The notes under the pieces: generated by a model
Database searches by the model: none
What the model was told of the DNA's origin: nothing
The model's input: only the letters and a program-made list of their open reading frames with translations
Assembly: GCA_035308365.1 (NCBI GenBank)
Contig: DATGGU010000041.1
Span: 1-22,731 of the forward strand
DNA from: PALSA-505 sp035308365
Lineage (GTDB): Bacteria > Actinomycetota > Actinomycetes > Streptosporangiales > Streptosporangiaceae
Length of the DNA stretch: 22,731 nt
Reading direction: 5' to 3'
Shown: positions 6,707 to 13,709 of the stretch, in pieces
Numbering within the stretch: the stretch's first letter is position 1
How the letters are laid out: every line of letters starts with the position of its first letter
Program-made: the position numbers and the translations under genes

Positions 6707-7522
6707 GGTGATGCGGGCCTGGGCCTCGGCGTAGCGTTCCCTGGTCGCGGCCACGATCCCGGGCGGGATCTCCGGGCCGGGGGCGGTGTGGTCCCACTCC
6801 AGGGTGGCCGACCAGTCGCGGAGGAACTGTTTGTCGAACGAGTGCTGCGGGCGGCCGGGTGCCCAGCCGGCCACCGCCCAGAACCGGGAGGAATCCGGGG
6901 TCAGCAGCTCATCGCCCAGGGTGAGCGTGCCGTCGCCGGCGTAGCCGAATTCCAGCTTCGTGTCGGCGATGATGATTCCGCGTTCGTGAGCCAGCTCGTG
7001 CCCCCGGCGGTAGATCTCCAGCGTGATCCGGCGCAGCTCGGCCGCGGTCTGCTGGCCGACCTGGGCCACCACATCGTCAAAGGTCATGAACTCGTCGTGC
7101 TGGCCGGGCGGGGCCTTGGTGGTCGGGGTGAACACCGGCTCGGGCAGCCGGGAGCCCTCGGTGAGCCCATCGGGCAGCCGGACGCCGGAGATGGTCCCGG
7201 TCTCCCGGTAGGACTTCAGCCCGAGCCCGGCCAGGTAGCCGCGGGCAATGCACTCCACCGGCAGCATCTCCAGGCGCTCGCACCGGATCGCCCGGCCGGC
7301 GAACTGCGGCGGGACGTCCGTGGCCGAGATGACGTGATTGGGCACGACGCCCGCAAGCTGGCCGAACCACCACAGCGACAGCGCGGTGAGCAGCTCGCCC
7401 TTGCCCGGGATGGGCGTGGGCAGCACCACGTCATACACCGACACCCGGTCCGACGCCACCAGGATCACGTCGCCGCGGTCGAGATAGACGTCCCGCACCT
7501 TGCCGGAATGCAGCAGCTCCAC
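6695..7522 (-). CDS. purC: Phosphoribosylaminoimidazole-succinocarboxamide synthase
   Basis: SAICAR synthetase, step eight of IMP synthesis: it joins CAIR to aspartate using ATP, in the cytoplasm. The 275-aa product has all family blocks: LLHSGKVRDVY (nucleotide site), DRVSVYDVVLPTPIPGKG, ECIARGYLAGLG, FTPTTKAPPGQHDEF, IIIADTKLEFGY and TPDSSRFW. The GTG at 7522 is chosen over the upstream in-frame ATG at 7540 because GAGGGGGG (7536-7529) lies 6 bp before the GTG, an ideal ribosome binding site, and the product then begins VELLHSGKVRDVY as the family does. No other pur gene is in the window, so it is a stand-alone purine gene here. Its 3' end is folded into the shared terminator. Confidence 0.97.
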   Translation of the reverse strand: MELLHSGKVRDVYLDRGDVILVASDRVSVYDVVLPTPIPGKGELLTALSLWWFGQLAGVVPNHVISATDVPPQFAGRAIRCERLEMLPVECIARGYLAGLGLKSYRETGTISGVRLPDGLTEGSRLPEPVFTPTTKAPPGQHDEFMTFDDVVAQVGQQTAAELRRITLEIYRRGHELAHERGIIIADTKLEFGYAGDGTLTLGDELLTPDSSRFWAVAGWAPGRPQHSFDKQFLRDWSATLEWDHTAPGPEIPPGIVAATRERYAEAQARITGAR

Positions 7523-7528
7523 CTGTTT

Positions 7529-7555
7529 CCCCCCTCGCATGCCTGAAGCACTGTA
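7529..7555 (-). promoter_or_regulatory. purC ribosome binding site and -10 candidate
   Basis: GAGGGGGG at 7536-7529 (minus strand) fixes the GTG start of purC. TACAGT at 7555-7550 is a plausible -10 box giving a leader of about 20 nt. No convincing -35 is seen. Two near-identical 9-mers, GTATGCCAC at 7553-7561 and GTATGTCAC at 7565-7573, lie 12 bp apart in this region and could be a regulator's direct-repeat site. Confidence 0.45.
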
Positions 7556-7625
7556 TGCCACGCCGTATGTCACAGCACCGAACCGAATACCTGGATGGCC
7601 GCCGCTGGGTATGCTCGGGCACGCG

Positions 7626-9197
7626 ATGACCGAGCCACCTGTCGCCACCCAGGCAGACGAAGGAACGCAGCCAGCCGGCGAAGCCTCCACGCCGGCCGCG
7701 AAGCCTGCGCCGCCCGGCCGGTGGCGGAGCTGGCGGGACCGCGCGATCACCGCCATGCGCCGGCACAAGCTGCTGTCCGCCCTGGTCGCCGCCGGGCTGG
7801 TGCTGCGAGTCCTGGCCCAGATCGCCTACCTGCCGGCGCTGGTCTACGTCGACACCTTCAAGTACCTGTACAACAACGCGCCCGGCTCCGATCCGCTCGG
7901 GTACCGGTACCTGATGAAGATCGTCATGGTGGCCGGCAACATGACGACGGTGGCCGCGCTCCAGCATCTGGCCGGGCTGGCCATGGCGATCACCCTGTAC
8001 CTGGTGCTGCTGCGCCGCGGTACGGCCAAGTGGCTGGCCGCACTGGCCGTCGCTCCGCTGCTGCTGGATGCCTACCAGATCCAGATGGAACAGACGATCA
8101 TGCCCGACGTCTGGTTCGAGGCGCTGATCGTGGCCGGGCTGGCCATCCTGCTCTGGCGGCCGGTGGTGTCCCTGCGGTTCGCGGCCGCCGCGGGCCTGGT
8201 CCTCGGCGCCTCGGCGACCTTCAAGGAAGTGGGCGAACTGCTCGCCCTGCCGGTGCTGCTGTTCCTGCTCACCGCCGGTGGTGGCTGGCGCCAGGCGGTC
8301 AAGAGGTCGGTCGCCCTGGTGGTGGCCTTCCTGATACCGATCCTCGGCTACTCCAGCTTCTCCTACGTCCGGACCCATCACTTCTGGCTGGCCCGCGGCC
8401 AGTCGAGCATCGGCCGCGACGCGGCGGCGGCCGACTGCGCCACCCTGAAGGTGCCCGCGGACGTGCGATTGCTGTGTCCCACACCGGGCGCACAGGCTCG
8501 CGGCCCGGACTGGCTCGAGCACTCCGGCCTGTCGCCGCTGTACAGCACGCCGGTCCCACCGGGGGCGCACCGGCGGATCCTGCTCGAAGACCTGAACTCG
8601 GCGATCAAGAGCCAGCAGCTTCCCCGGGTCGCGATGGCCATGCTGCGGGACTCGGTCCGGCTGTTCGCGCTGACCAGAGACGGGGTCGCGTCGGTCACGC
8701 CGATCTCGCGCTGGCAGTTCCAGACGTACTACCCGTCCTACCCGCCGTTCGTGAACGTGCGGCACGGTTACATCGTGGTCGGCAAGCAGCCGGTCGCGTT
8801 CGGGAAGTTCCACTTCGTCCGGCTCAACCCGTCCTATGGCGGCAAGACGCACGTGATCAAGCCGATCGCGTCGTTCCTGCGGGCCTATCAGCTCGACGGC
8901 GGCTACACGCCAGGTCCGCTGTTCCTGATCTGCCTGATAGTGGGCCTGGCCGGGTCGCTGCTGTCGCTGATCAAGTGGCGGGCGGACCCGCGGACCCGTG
9001 GGTTCGCGCTGGGCTGCCTGCTGTTCACCGGGTGCGCCGCGGTGCTGCTGTTCGTGCCGGACGTGTTCGAGTTCTCCTGGCGCTATGAGCTGCCGGCCGT
9101 GATCGTGCTGCCGATGGCGGGTGTGCTGGGGTTCAGCGCGCTGCTGAGCTACCGGCGGTCGAAGCAAGCCGGCCCCGCCGAGGCCAGCACGGCCTGA
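7626..9197 (+). CDS. GT-C-like multi-pass membrane glycosyltransferase
   Basis: 523 aa, with a cytoplasmic N-terminal tail rich in Pro/Ala (residues 1-35) and then many hydrophobic helices (LLSALVAAGLVLRVLAQIAY, HLAGLAMAITLYLVLLRRGT, LLLFVPDVFEFSWRYELPAV). After the first helix comes YVDTFKYLYNNAPGSDPLGY, an extracytoplasmic loop with an acidic residue where GT-C enzymes keep their catalytic Asp/Glu. GT-C proteins generally move a sugar from a polyprenyl-phosphate donor to a glycan or protein on the outer face. The exact donor and acceptor cannot be read from the sequence. A soluble segment at about 255-430 separates the last helices. The start at ATG 7626 is the best supported, but there is no clear ribosome binding site and an in-frame ATG at 7611 exists. 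It is divergent from purC and convergent with the GlfT1-like gene. Confidence 0.8.
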   Translation: MTEPPVATQADEGTQPAGEASTPAAKPAPPGRWRSWRDRAITAMRRHKLLSALVAAGLVLRVLAQIAYLPALVYVDTFKYLYNNAPGSDPLGYRYLMKIVMVAGNMTTVAALQHLAGLAMAITLYLVLLRRGTAKWLAALAVAPLLLDAYQIQMEQTIMPDVWFEALIVAGLAILLWRPVVSLRFAAAAGLVLGASATFKEVGELLALPVLLFLLTAGGGWRQAVKRSVALVVAFLIPILGYSSFSYVRTHHFWLARGQSSIGRDAAAADCATLKVPADVRLLCPTPGAQARGPDWLEHSGLSPLYSTPVPPGAHRRILLEDLNSAIKSQQLPRVAMAMLRDSVRLFALTRDGVASVTPISRWQFQTYYPSYPPFVNVRHGYIVVGKQPVAFGKFHFVRLNPSYGGKTHVIKPIASFLRAYQLDGGYTPGPLFLICLIVGLAGSLLSLIKWRADPRTRGFALGCLLFTGCAAVLLFVPDVFEFSWRYELPAVIVLPMAGVLGFSALLSYRRSKQAGPAEASTA

Positions 9198-9211
9198 CCA
9201 GCACGGCCTGA
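9184..9211. repeat. 14-bp direct repeat duplicating a stop codon
   Basis: ccagcacggcctga occurs at 9184-9197 and again at 9198-9211. The first copy codes the last residues and TGA of the GT-C gene; the second repeats both just after. GACCAGC (9196-9202) and GCTGGTC (9222-9228) can form a 7-bp stem across the convergent junction, a possible weak terminator. Confidence 0.7.
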
Positions 9212-9215
9212 CCGG

Positions 9216-10145
9216 TTAGCGGCTGGTCTCGGCGATGCCGACCCCGGCGAGCACTTCCTCGGTCGGCCTCGGGCTGGTCCGCAGGCCGGCCGAGATGCCC
9301 TTGACCAGGGACGAGCGCAGCACGGCGCGGTCGCGCGAGCCCGCGAACGTGAGCGCCCAGCGGCGCAGCGTCGAGCCGCCATAGATGAGCCGTTCCAGCG
9401 GGGCCAGCGGCGCGCTGGACCTGAGCATCCAGATCTTGTTGCGGACCTCGTAGAAGAACCGCTCCCCCGGGTCGTTGTCAGTCGAGCCGAACGTCTTGGT
9501 CTTGTGCACCACGACGCTGTCCGGGCACAACCAGCCGGTGCTGCCGCGCAGCAGCCGGGTGGTGAACTCGAAGTCGTCGTTCCACAAGAAGTAGTCGGCC
9601 TGCGGCAGGCCGCGGCGGCGGGCCTGATCGGCGTCCACGAGAACGGACACGAACGAGGCCGACCGGATCGGCAGGCATCCGGCCCTTTCGGCCTCGGCCC
9701 GCTCCGCCCTGGTGGCCAGCGGCTTGACCCTGGGCGTGTTCATCGGGTGCTCGCGGCCGTCGGTCCACAGCACGCGGCTGGCGACCAGGGCCGGCGGCTG
9801 GCCCGGCCGGCGGCCACGCGCCTCGGTCAGCGCGCGCAGCGCGCCCGGCTCGGGCACCGTGTCGTCGTCCATCAGCCAGATGAGATCCGCGCCGCCGTCC
9901 AGGGCGAGCTTCATGCCGTAGGCGAACCCGCCGGCGCCGCCGGTGTTGCGGCCGAGCTGAGCGACCCGGACGCCGGGGAACTTTTCGCGCACGGCCGCCG
10001 CGCTGTCGTCGGTGGAGGCGTTGTCCACGACGATCACCACGTCCGGGGCGCGGGTTTGCGCCTGCACCGCGGCGAGGGCCTCGAGCAGCAGGTCCCGGCG
10101 GTTGTAGGTGACGACGACGGCGGTGACCTTCTCGGTCGCGCTCAC
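9216..10145 (-). CDS. GT2 glycosyltransferase, GlfT1-like (putative galactofuranosyl- or rhamnosyltransferase)
   Basis: 309 aa GT-A fold, family 2. It has the opening strand VTAVVVTYNRRDLLLEAL, then VVDNASTDDS, the GlfT1/GlfT2-like glycine run NTGGAGGFAYGM, and the metal/nucleotide motif WLMDDDT with Asp93-95. A second acidic motif is FLWNDDFEF, followed by VVHKT. In mycobacteria GlfT1 adds the first two galactofuranose units to the lipid-linked GlcNAc-rhamnose primer before GlfT2 extends the chain. The glycine run and the nearby glf and glfT2 genes favour the same role, but a rhamnosyltransferase cannot be excluded. The GTG start at 10145 has GGAAGG about 9 bp upstream and lies 1 bp past the stop of the sulfotransferase-like gene, so the two form an operon reading away from the glf cluster. 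Confidence 0.85.
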   Translation of the reverse strand: MSATEKVTAVVVTYNRRDLLLEALAAVQAQTRAPDVVIVVDNASTDDSAAAVREKFPGVRVAQLGRNTGGAGGFAYGMKLALDGGADLIWLMDDDTVPEPGALRALTEARGRRPGQPPALVASRVLWTDGREHPMNTPRVKPLATRAERAEAERAGCLPIRSASFVSVLVDADQARRRGLPQADYFLWNDDFEFTTRLLRGSTGWLCPDSVVVHKTKTFGSTDNDPGERFFYEVRNKIWMLRSSAPLAPLERLIYGGSTLRRWALTFAGSRDRAVLRSSLVKGISAGLRTSPRPTEEVLAGVGIAETSR

Positions 10146-10146
10146 G

Positions 10147-11382
10147 CTAGGCAGCCTTCCGCGTGCGTTCGAGCGCGCGCCAGATCAGGATGCGCAGCCG
10201 GCGCACGGCCGGGTACCGGCTGCTCAGCTCGCGTACCGTCCGCTTGAGCTGTGGCGAGGCGGCGACCGCTGACTCGATCCGGCCGGCCAGGCCGCGGGGG
10301 CCGGGTGCCTGCGGCTTGGCCGCCGGGAAGGCCTGGTGGTACTGGTTCACCACCAGGGCGACGGCGGCCTGCACGGCGGCGTCGAGTACCCGCTCGGCAG
10401 GCTGGCCGGACGGGCTGGTGGGCTCGCTGGAGGGCGGCCGGGGCAGCAGCTCGGTGAGGTCACCGACCAGGTCGTACTTGGTCTCGCCCAGGCCGGCGAC
10501 CAGGGCCTCGCCCTGCTCTTCCGCCCAGGCGGTGCGGCCGGCCGGCAGGACGAGCCGCTCGGCCTGGCCCTGCGGGCTCTCCAGCTTGTGCGCGACCGCT
10601 TCCTTGACGTTCCACATGTAGTACCAGTCGGGCACTTCGGCCGGGAGCGCCATGTTCAGCCGGCGGAGGAACTCGATCTCCGGCATCCCCAGCGAGGAAT
10701 TCGACCGGGCCCGGGCCAGGTCGACGCTGGCCGGATCGACGCCGAGCAGGGACGCGAACCGCTCCCAGAGCAGCCCGCTGGACGAACCGCGCGGCGGCAT
10801 CATGATCACGTGGATCCGCTCGGCGGGCACATGGCGGGACCAGATGTCCAGGATGGCCAGCGTGTCGTGCACCCGCCAGAACCACCACTGCCGCCGGTCA
10901 TCGGAGACCGACTCCCGGTCGATCACGTCACCGAGCCAGTCCTCCCAGGCCCTGGCGTTGCGGTGCTTGACCGTCTCCTGCCACTCGGCGGGCAGCAGCG
11001 TGGCCATGTCCCGCACGGTGAGGACGACGTGTACCTCGGCGGGCAGCAATGACCGCACGGCCCGCCCGGCCTGCCCCGCGTCGGCCGCCGAGAACAGCTC
11101 GTGCGAGATGACCGCGACGTTGGCCGCCTGCTTGGCCTGGCTGGCCAGGATGTCCCATTCCCCGGTCCAGGAGCCGGCCGGGTCGCTGGCCAGCTTCTGC
11201 ATGCCGCGCAGATCCTGGCTGGCGCGGTAGTGGTCCTGCGGGTGGTGACCCGGCAGCACGACACCCTGGGCGGCCAGCTCGGCGCGGTTGCGCCACATGA
11301 CCTGCTGCAGGAAGGTCGTGCCGGTCTTGGGCTCGCCGATGTGCAGGAACACTTTCGGCGCGCTACGGGAGGTCGCTGCCAT
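10147..11382 (-). CDS. Sulfotransferase-like protein
   Basis: 411 aa. The N terminus KVFLHIGEPKTGTTFLQQ is a phosphosulfate-binding loop (PKTGTT replacing the classical PKSGTT). It precedes a Rossmann-like core with VAVISHELFS and VVLTVRDMATLLPAEWQE, which match the 3'-phosphate-binding region of PAPS-dependent sulfotransferases. The C-terminal 110 residues are variable and end in a basic helix (RRLRILIWRALERTRKAA). Members transfer sulfate from PAPS to sugars, lipids or proteins in the cytoplasm. Co-transcription with a GlfT1-like gene suggests a glycan or glycolipid acceptor, an inference. The start at 11382 is preferred because GAGG lies 6 bp before it. An in-frame ATG at 11418 lacks a ribosome binding site but could serve a leaderless message. 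Confidence 0.82.
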   Translation of the reverse strand: MAATSRSAPKVFLHIGEPKTGTTFLQQVMWRNRAELAAQGVVLPGHHPQDHYRASQDLRGMQKLASDPAGSWTGEWDILASQAKQAANVAVISHELFSAADAGQAGRAVRSLLPAEVHVVLTVRDMATLLPAEWQETVKHRNARAWEDWLGDVIDRESVSDDRRQWWFWRVHDTLAILDIWSRHVPAERIHVIMMPPRGSSSGLLWERFASLLGVDPASVDLARARSNSSLGMPEIEFLRRLNMALPAEVPDWYYMWNVKEAVAHKLESPQGQAERLVLPAGRTAWAEEQGEALVAGLGETKYDLVGDLTELLPRPPSSEPTSPSGQPAERVLDAAVQAAVALVVNQYHQAFPAAKPQAPGPRGLAGRIESAVAASPQLKRTVRELSSRYPAVRRLRILIWRALERTRKAA

Positions 11383-11428
11383 CGGATACCTCACGGTCGG
11401 TCCGCGCTCCGGGCTCATAAAGCAGGTT

Positions 11429-11458
11429 CATCTAATAGCCTTCAGTCGTTAAAGCCAA
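11429..11458 (-). promoter_or_regulatory. Candidate promoter for the sulfotransferase-GT2 operon
   Basis: On the minus strand TTGGCT (11458-11453) is followed after 15 bp by TATTAG (11437-11432) and after 18 bp by TAGATG (11434-11429). This is the AT-richest patch in the 315-bp gap between the sulfotransferase-like gene and the GT2 gene (11383-11697). The rest of the gap holds the small ORF described separately and a possible rightward -10 (TAGGTT near 11490). No other feature is seen there. Confidence 0.35.
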
Positions 11459-11570
11459 ATCGCTGCGAGCCAGCGGCGGGCCGGGCTAGGTTGAGCCGGA
11501 TCGGCTGGGACCGCTGCCCGCCCGAAGCCGCGAGAGGTACCGCATTTACGTCCGGAACGGGAGGAGCGTC

Positions 11571-11705
11571 ATGCAAACCCGCATCGTGAGTGCGGGCCCA
11601 GACGGTCCGCGCGAACGATCGGGCCAGGTCAGCGGCACAGCGGCCAGGCAGGAAATGTGCATGTCGCGACCATTGCATAGACAAGGTGTGCCTGCATATG
11701 CATGA
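11571..11705 (+). CDS. Small ORF, possible translated leader coupled to the GT2 gene
   Basis: A 44-codon ORF (MQTRIVSAGPDGPRERSGQV... ending PAYA) begins at ATG 11571. It has GGGAGGAG ending about 5 bp upstream, the best Shine-Dalgarno sequence in this cluster. It stops at TGA 11703-11705, overlapping the GT2 start codon (11698) by 8 bp in another frame. The GT2 ATG has no strong ribosome binding site of its own. This layout is typical of translational coupling. The peptide is hydrophilic and Arg-rich, with no signal or membrane segment and no recognised family. It may be a leader, a tiny protein, or an artefact of a sequencing frameshift that split an N-terminal extension from the GT2 gene. 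The last is less likely because MHEPFSLLMPVYDGD is already a normal GT2 beginning. Confidence 0.5.
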   Translation: MQTRIVSAGPDGPRERSGQVSGTAARQEMCMSRPLHRQGVPAYA

Positions 11706-12534
11706 GCCCTTCTCCCTGCTGATGCCGGTATACGACGGCGATCGGCCGGACTACCTCCGCCGGGCTTTCCGCAGCGCGGTCGACGACCAGACCGTGCGCC
11801 CGGACCAGGTGATCATCGTCCGGGACGGGCCTGTCCACGACGAACTGGCCACCTGCCTGGACGAGCTTCAGGCTGACAGCCCGGTGCCGGTGACGCTCGT
11901 GCCGTTGGAGCACAACGGCGGCCTCGGCCCGGCCCTTGACCGCGGGCTCAAGGCGAGCTCGCACGACGTGATCGCGCGGATGGACGCCGACGATGTGGCG
12001 ATGCCAAATCGCTTCGAGGTGCAACTGCCGCTGATCGAGAACGCCGACATCGTCGGATCGGGTCTGCTGGAGTTCGTCGACGACACCGATAACGTCGTCG
12101 GCCAGCGTGTTCCACCGCTCGGGCCGGATCACATTAATCGCTATGCGCGCATTCACGACCCGTTCAATCACCCGACCGTGGTCTACCGGCGCAGCGCCGT
12201 TCTCGCGGCGGGCGGTTATGGCGATATCCCGCTGATGGAGGACTACTCCCTGTTCGCTCGTATGCTGGCCAATGGGGCCAGGCCGGTCAACGTGCCGGAG
12301 CCGCTGGTCTTCTACCGGGTGGGCGCGAAGGCCTTCAAGCGAAGGGGCGGGATGCAGCTGCTGCGTTCGGAACTGCGATTGCAGCGCGAATTCCGCCAGC
12401 GGGGGTTCACCTCGCCGGTGCAGTTCGTGCGCAACGTGGTGATCAGGGGTGGTTACCGGCTCGTCCCGTGGTGGGCCCGCCGGGCGGTCTACCGCCCCAT
12501 CGTCACCCGGCACACCGGCAAAGTGAGCACATGA
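11698..12534 (+). CDS. GT2 family glycosyltransferase
   Basis: 278 aa, GT-A fold. FSLLMPVYDGDRPDYLRRAF starts the nucleotide-binding half. EHNGGLGPALDRGLKASSHD leads to the DxD-type motif ARMDADDVAMPNRF (Asp96, Asp98, Asp99), and HPTVVYRRSAVLAAGGYGD and EDYSLFARM complete the acceptor region. No membrane segment, so it acts at the cytoplasmic face on a nucleotide sugar. The sugar cannot be read from the sequence; close relatives often sit in surface-polysaccharide clusters. The ATG at 11698 is chosen from the family start; GTG codons at 11590 and 11686 are in frame but give atypical Cys/Arg-rich extensions. The stop overlaps the glf ATG (ATGA), showing translational coupling into UDP-galactofuranose synthesis. 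Confidence 0.88.
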   Translation: MHEPFSLLMPVYDGDRPDYLRRAFRSAVDDQTVRPDQVIIVRDGPVHDELATCLDELQADSPVPVTLVPLEHNGGLGPALDRGLKASSHDVIARMDADDVAMPNRFEVQLPLIENADIVGSGLLEFVDDTDNVVGQRVPPLGPDHINRYARIHDPFNHPTVVYRRSAVLAAGGYGDIPLMEDYSLFARMLANGARPVNVPEPLVFYRVGAKAFKRRGGMQLLRSELRLQREFRQRGFTSPVQFVRNVVIRGGYRLVPWWARRAVYRPIVTRHTGKVST

Positions 12535-13709
12535 ATATCGACCTGGCCATCGTCGGATCCGGCTTCTTCGGGCTCACCATCGCCGAACGGTGCACCCGCG
12601 ACCTGGGGCTGCGCGTGCTCATCGTGGAGCGCCGCCATCACATCGGCGGGAACGCCTACAGCGAGCCGGAGCCGCAGACCGGCATAGAGATCCACCGGTA
12701 CGGCGCGCACCTGTTCCACACCTCCAACAGGAGGATCTGGGAGTACGCCAACCAGTTCACCGCCTTCACCGGCTACCAGCACCGGGTGTTCTCGATCTAC
12801 AAGGGCCGGGTCTACCCGATGCCCATCAACCTGGGCACGATCTGCGAGTACTTCGGCAAGGCCATGTCGCCGGACGAGGCCAGGGCGCTGATCGCCGAGC
12901 AGGCCGCCGAGGTCGCGGCGGGCAAGGCGGCCAACCTGGAGGAGCAGGCGGTGTCGCTGATCGGGCGGCCGCTCTACGAGGCGTTCATCCGGGGCTACAC
13001 GGCCAAGCAGTGGCAGACCGATCCGGCCGAGCTGCCCGCCGAGATCATCACGCGCCTGCCGGTGCGCTACACCTTCGACAACCGTTACTTCAGCGACACA
13101 TTCGAGGGACTGCCGGCCGACGGATACACCGCCTGGCTGGAACGGATGGCCGACCATCCCAACATCGAGGTGCGGCTGAACACGGAGTTCTCCGAGCTGC
13201 GGGCCGGCCTGGCCGGGAACGTGCCCATCGTCTACACCGGGCCGCTGGATGAGTACTTCGGCTACTGTGCCGGTGCCCTGGGCTGGCGGACCCTAGACTT
13301 CGAGACGGAGGTGCTCCCGACCGGGGACTTCCAGGGCACGCCCGTCATGAACTACGCCGACGAGGACGTACCGTTCACCCGGATTCACGAGTTCCGGCAC
13401 TTCCACCCCGAACGTGCCTGGTACCCGAAGGACAAGACAGTGATCATGCGCGAGTTCTCGCGATTCGCCGACCGGGGCGACGAGCCGTACTACCCGATCA
13501 ACCGGGCCGAGGACCGGGCCAGGCTGCTGACCTACCGGGAAATGACGGACGGCGAGAACAACGTGCTCTTCGGCGGGCGCCTGGGCACGTACAAGTACCT
13601 GGACATGCACATGGCCATCGGGTCAGCACTCAGCATGTACGACAACCGCCTGCGCCCCTTCTTCACCGAAGGCGTGCCGCTCACCGGCAGAGGTGCCATC
13701 CGTGACTGA
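12531..13709 (+). CDS. glf: UDP-galactopyranose mutase
   Basis: Flavoenzyme that converts UDP-galactopyranose to UDP-galactofuranose, the only route to galactofuranose donors. The 392-aa product matches the bacterial family length. The FAD-binding start is LAIVGSGFFGLTIAE, with VERRHHIGGNAYSE and YGAHLFHTSNRRIWEY following. YTAKQWQTDPAELPAEIITR contains the conserved substrate Arg175, NRYFSDTFEGLPADGY is the substrate-site loop, and VYTGPLDEYFGY and YPINRAEDRA lie near the active-site end. The flavin must be reduced for activity. It is coupled upstream to the GT2 gene (4-bp overlap) and downstream to glfT2 (8-bp overlap), the same order of function as in mycobacterial galactan clusters. Confidence 0.97.
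   Translation: MNIDLAIVGSGFFGLTIAERCTRDLGLRVLIVERRHHIGGNAYSEPEPQTGIEIHRYGAHLFHTSNRRIWEYANQFTAFTGYQHRVFSIYKGRVYPMPINLGTICEYFGKAMSPDEARALIAEQAAEVAAGKAANLEEQAVSLIGRPLYEAFIRGYTAKQWQTDPAELPAEIITRLPVRYTFDNRYFSDTFEGLPADGYTAWLERMADHPNIEVRLNTEFSELRAGLAGNVPIVYTGPLDEYFGYCAGALGWRTLDFETEVLPTGDFQGTPVMNYADEDVPFTRIHEFRHFHPERAWYPKDKTVIMREFSRFADRGDEPYYPINRAEDRARLLTYREMTDGENNVLFGGRLGTYKYLDMHMAIGSALSMYDNRLRPFFTEGVPLTGRGAIRD

Noticed and set aside
7431..9167. 578-codon antisense frame across the first GT-C gene
   Set aside because: Composition is Gln/Arg/Gly-rich without any recognisable motif, and it also runs into purC; the sense frame has clear membrane helices.
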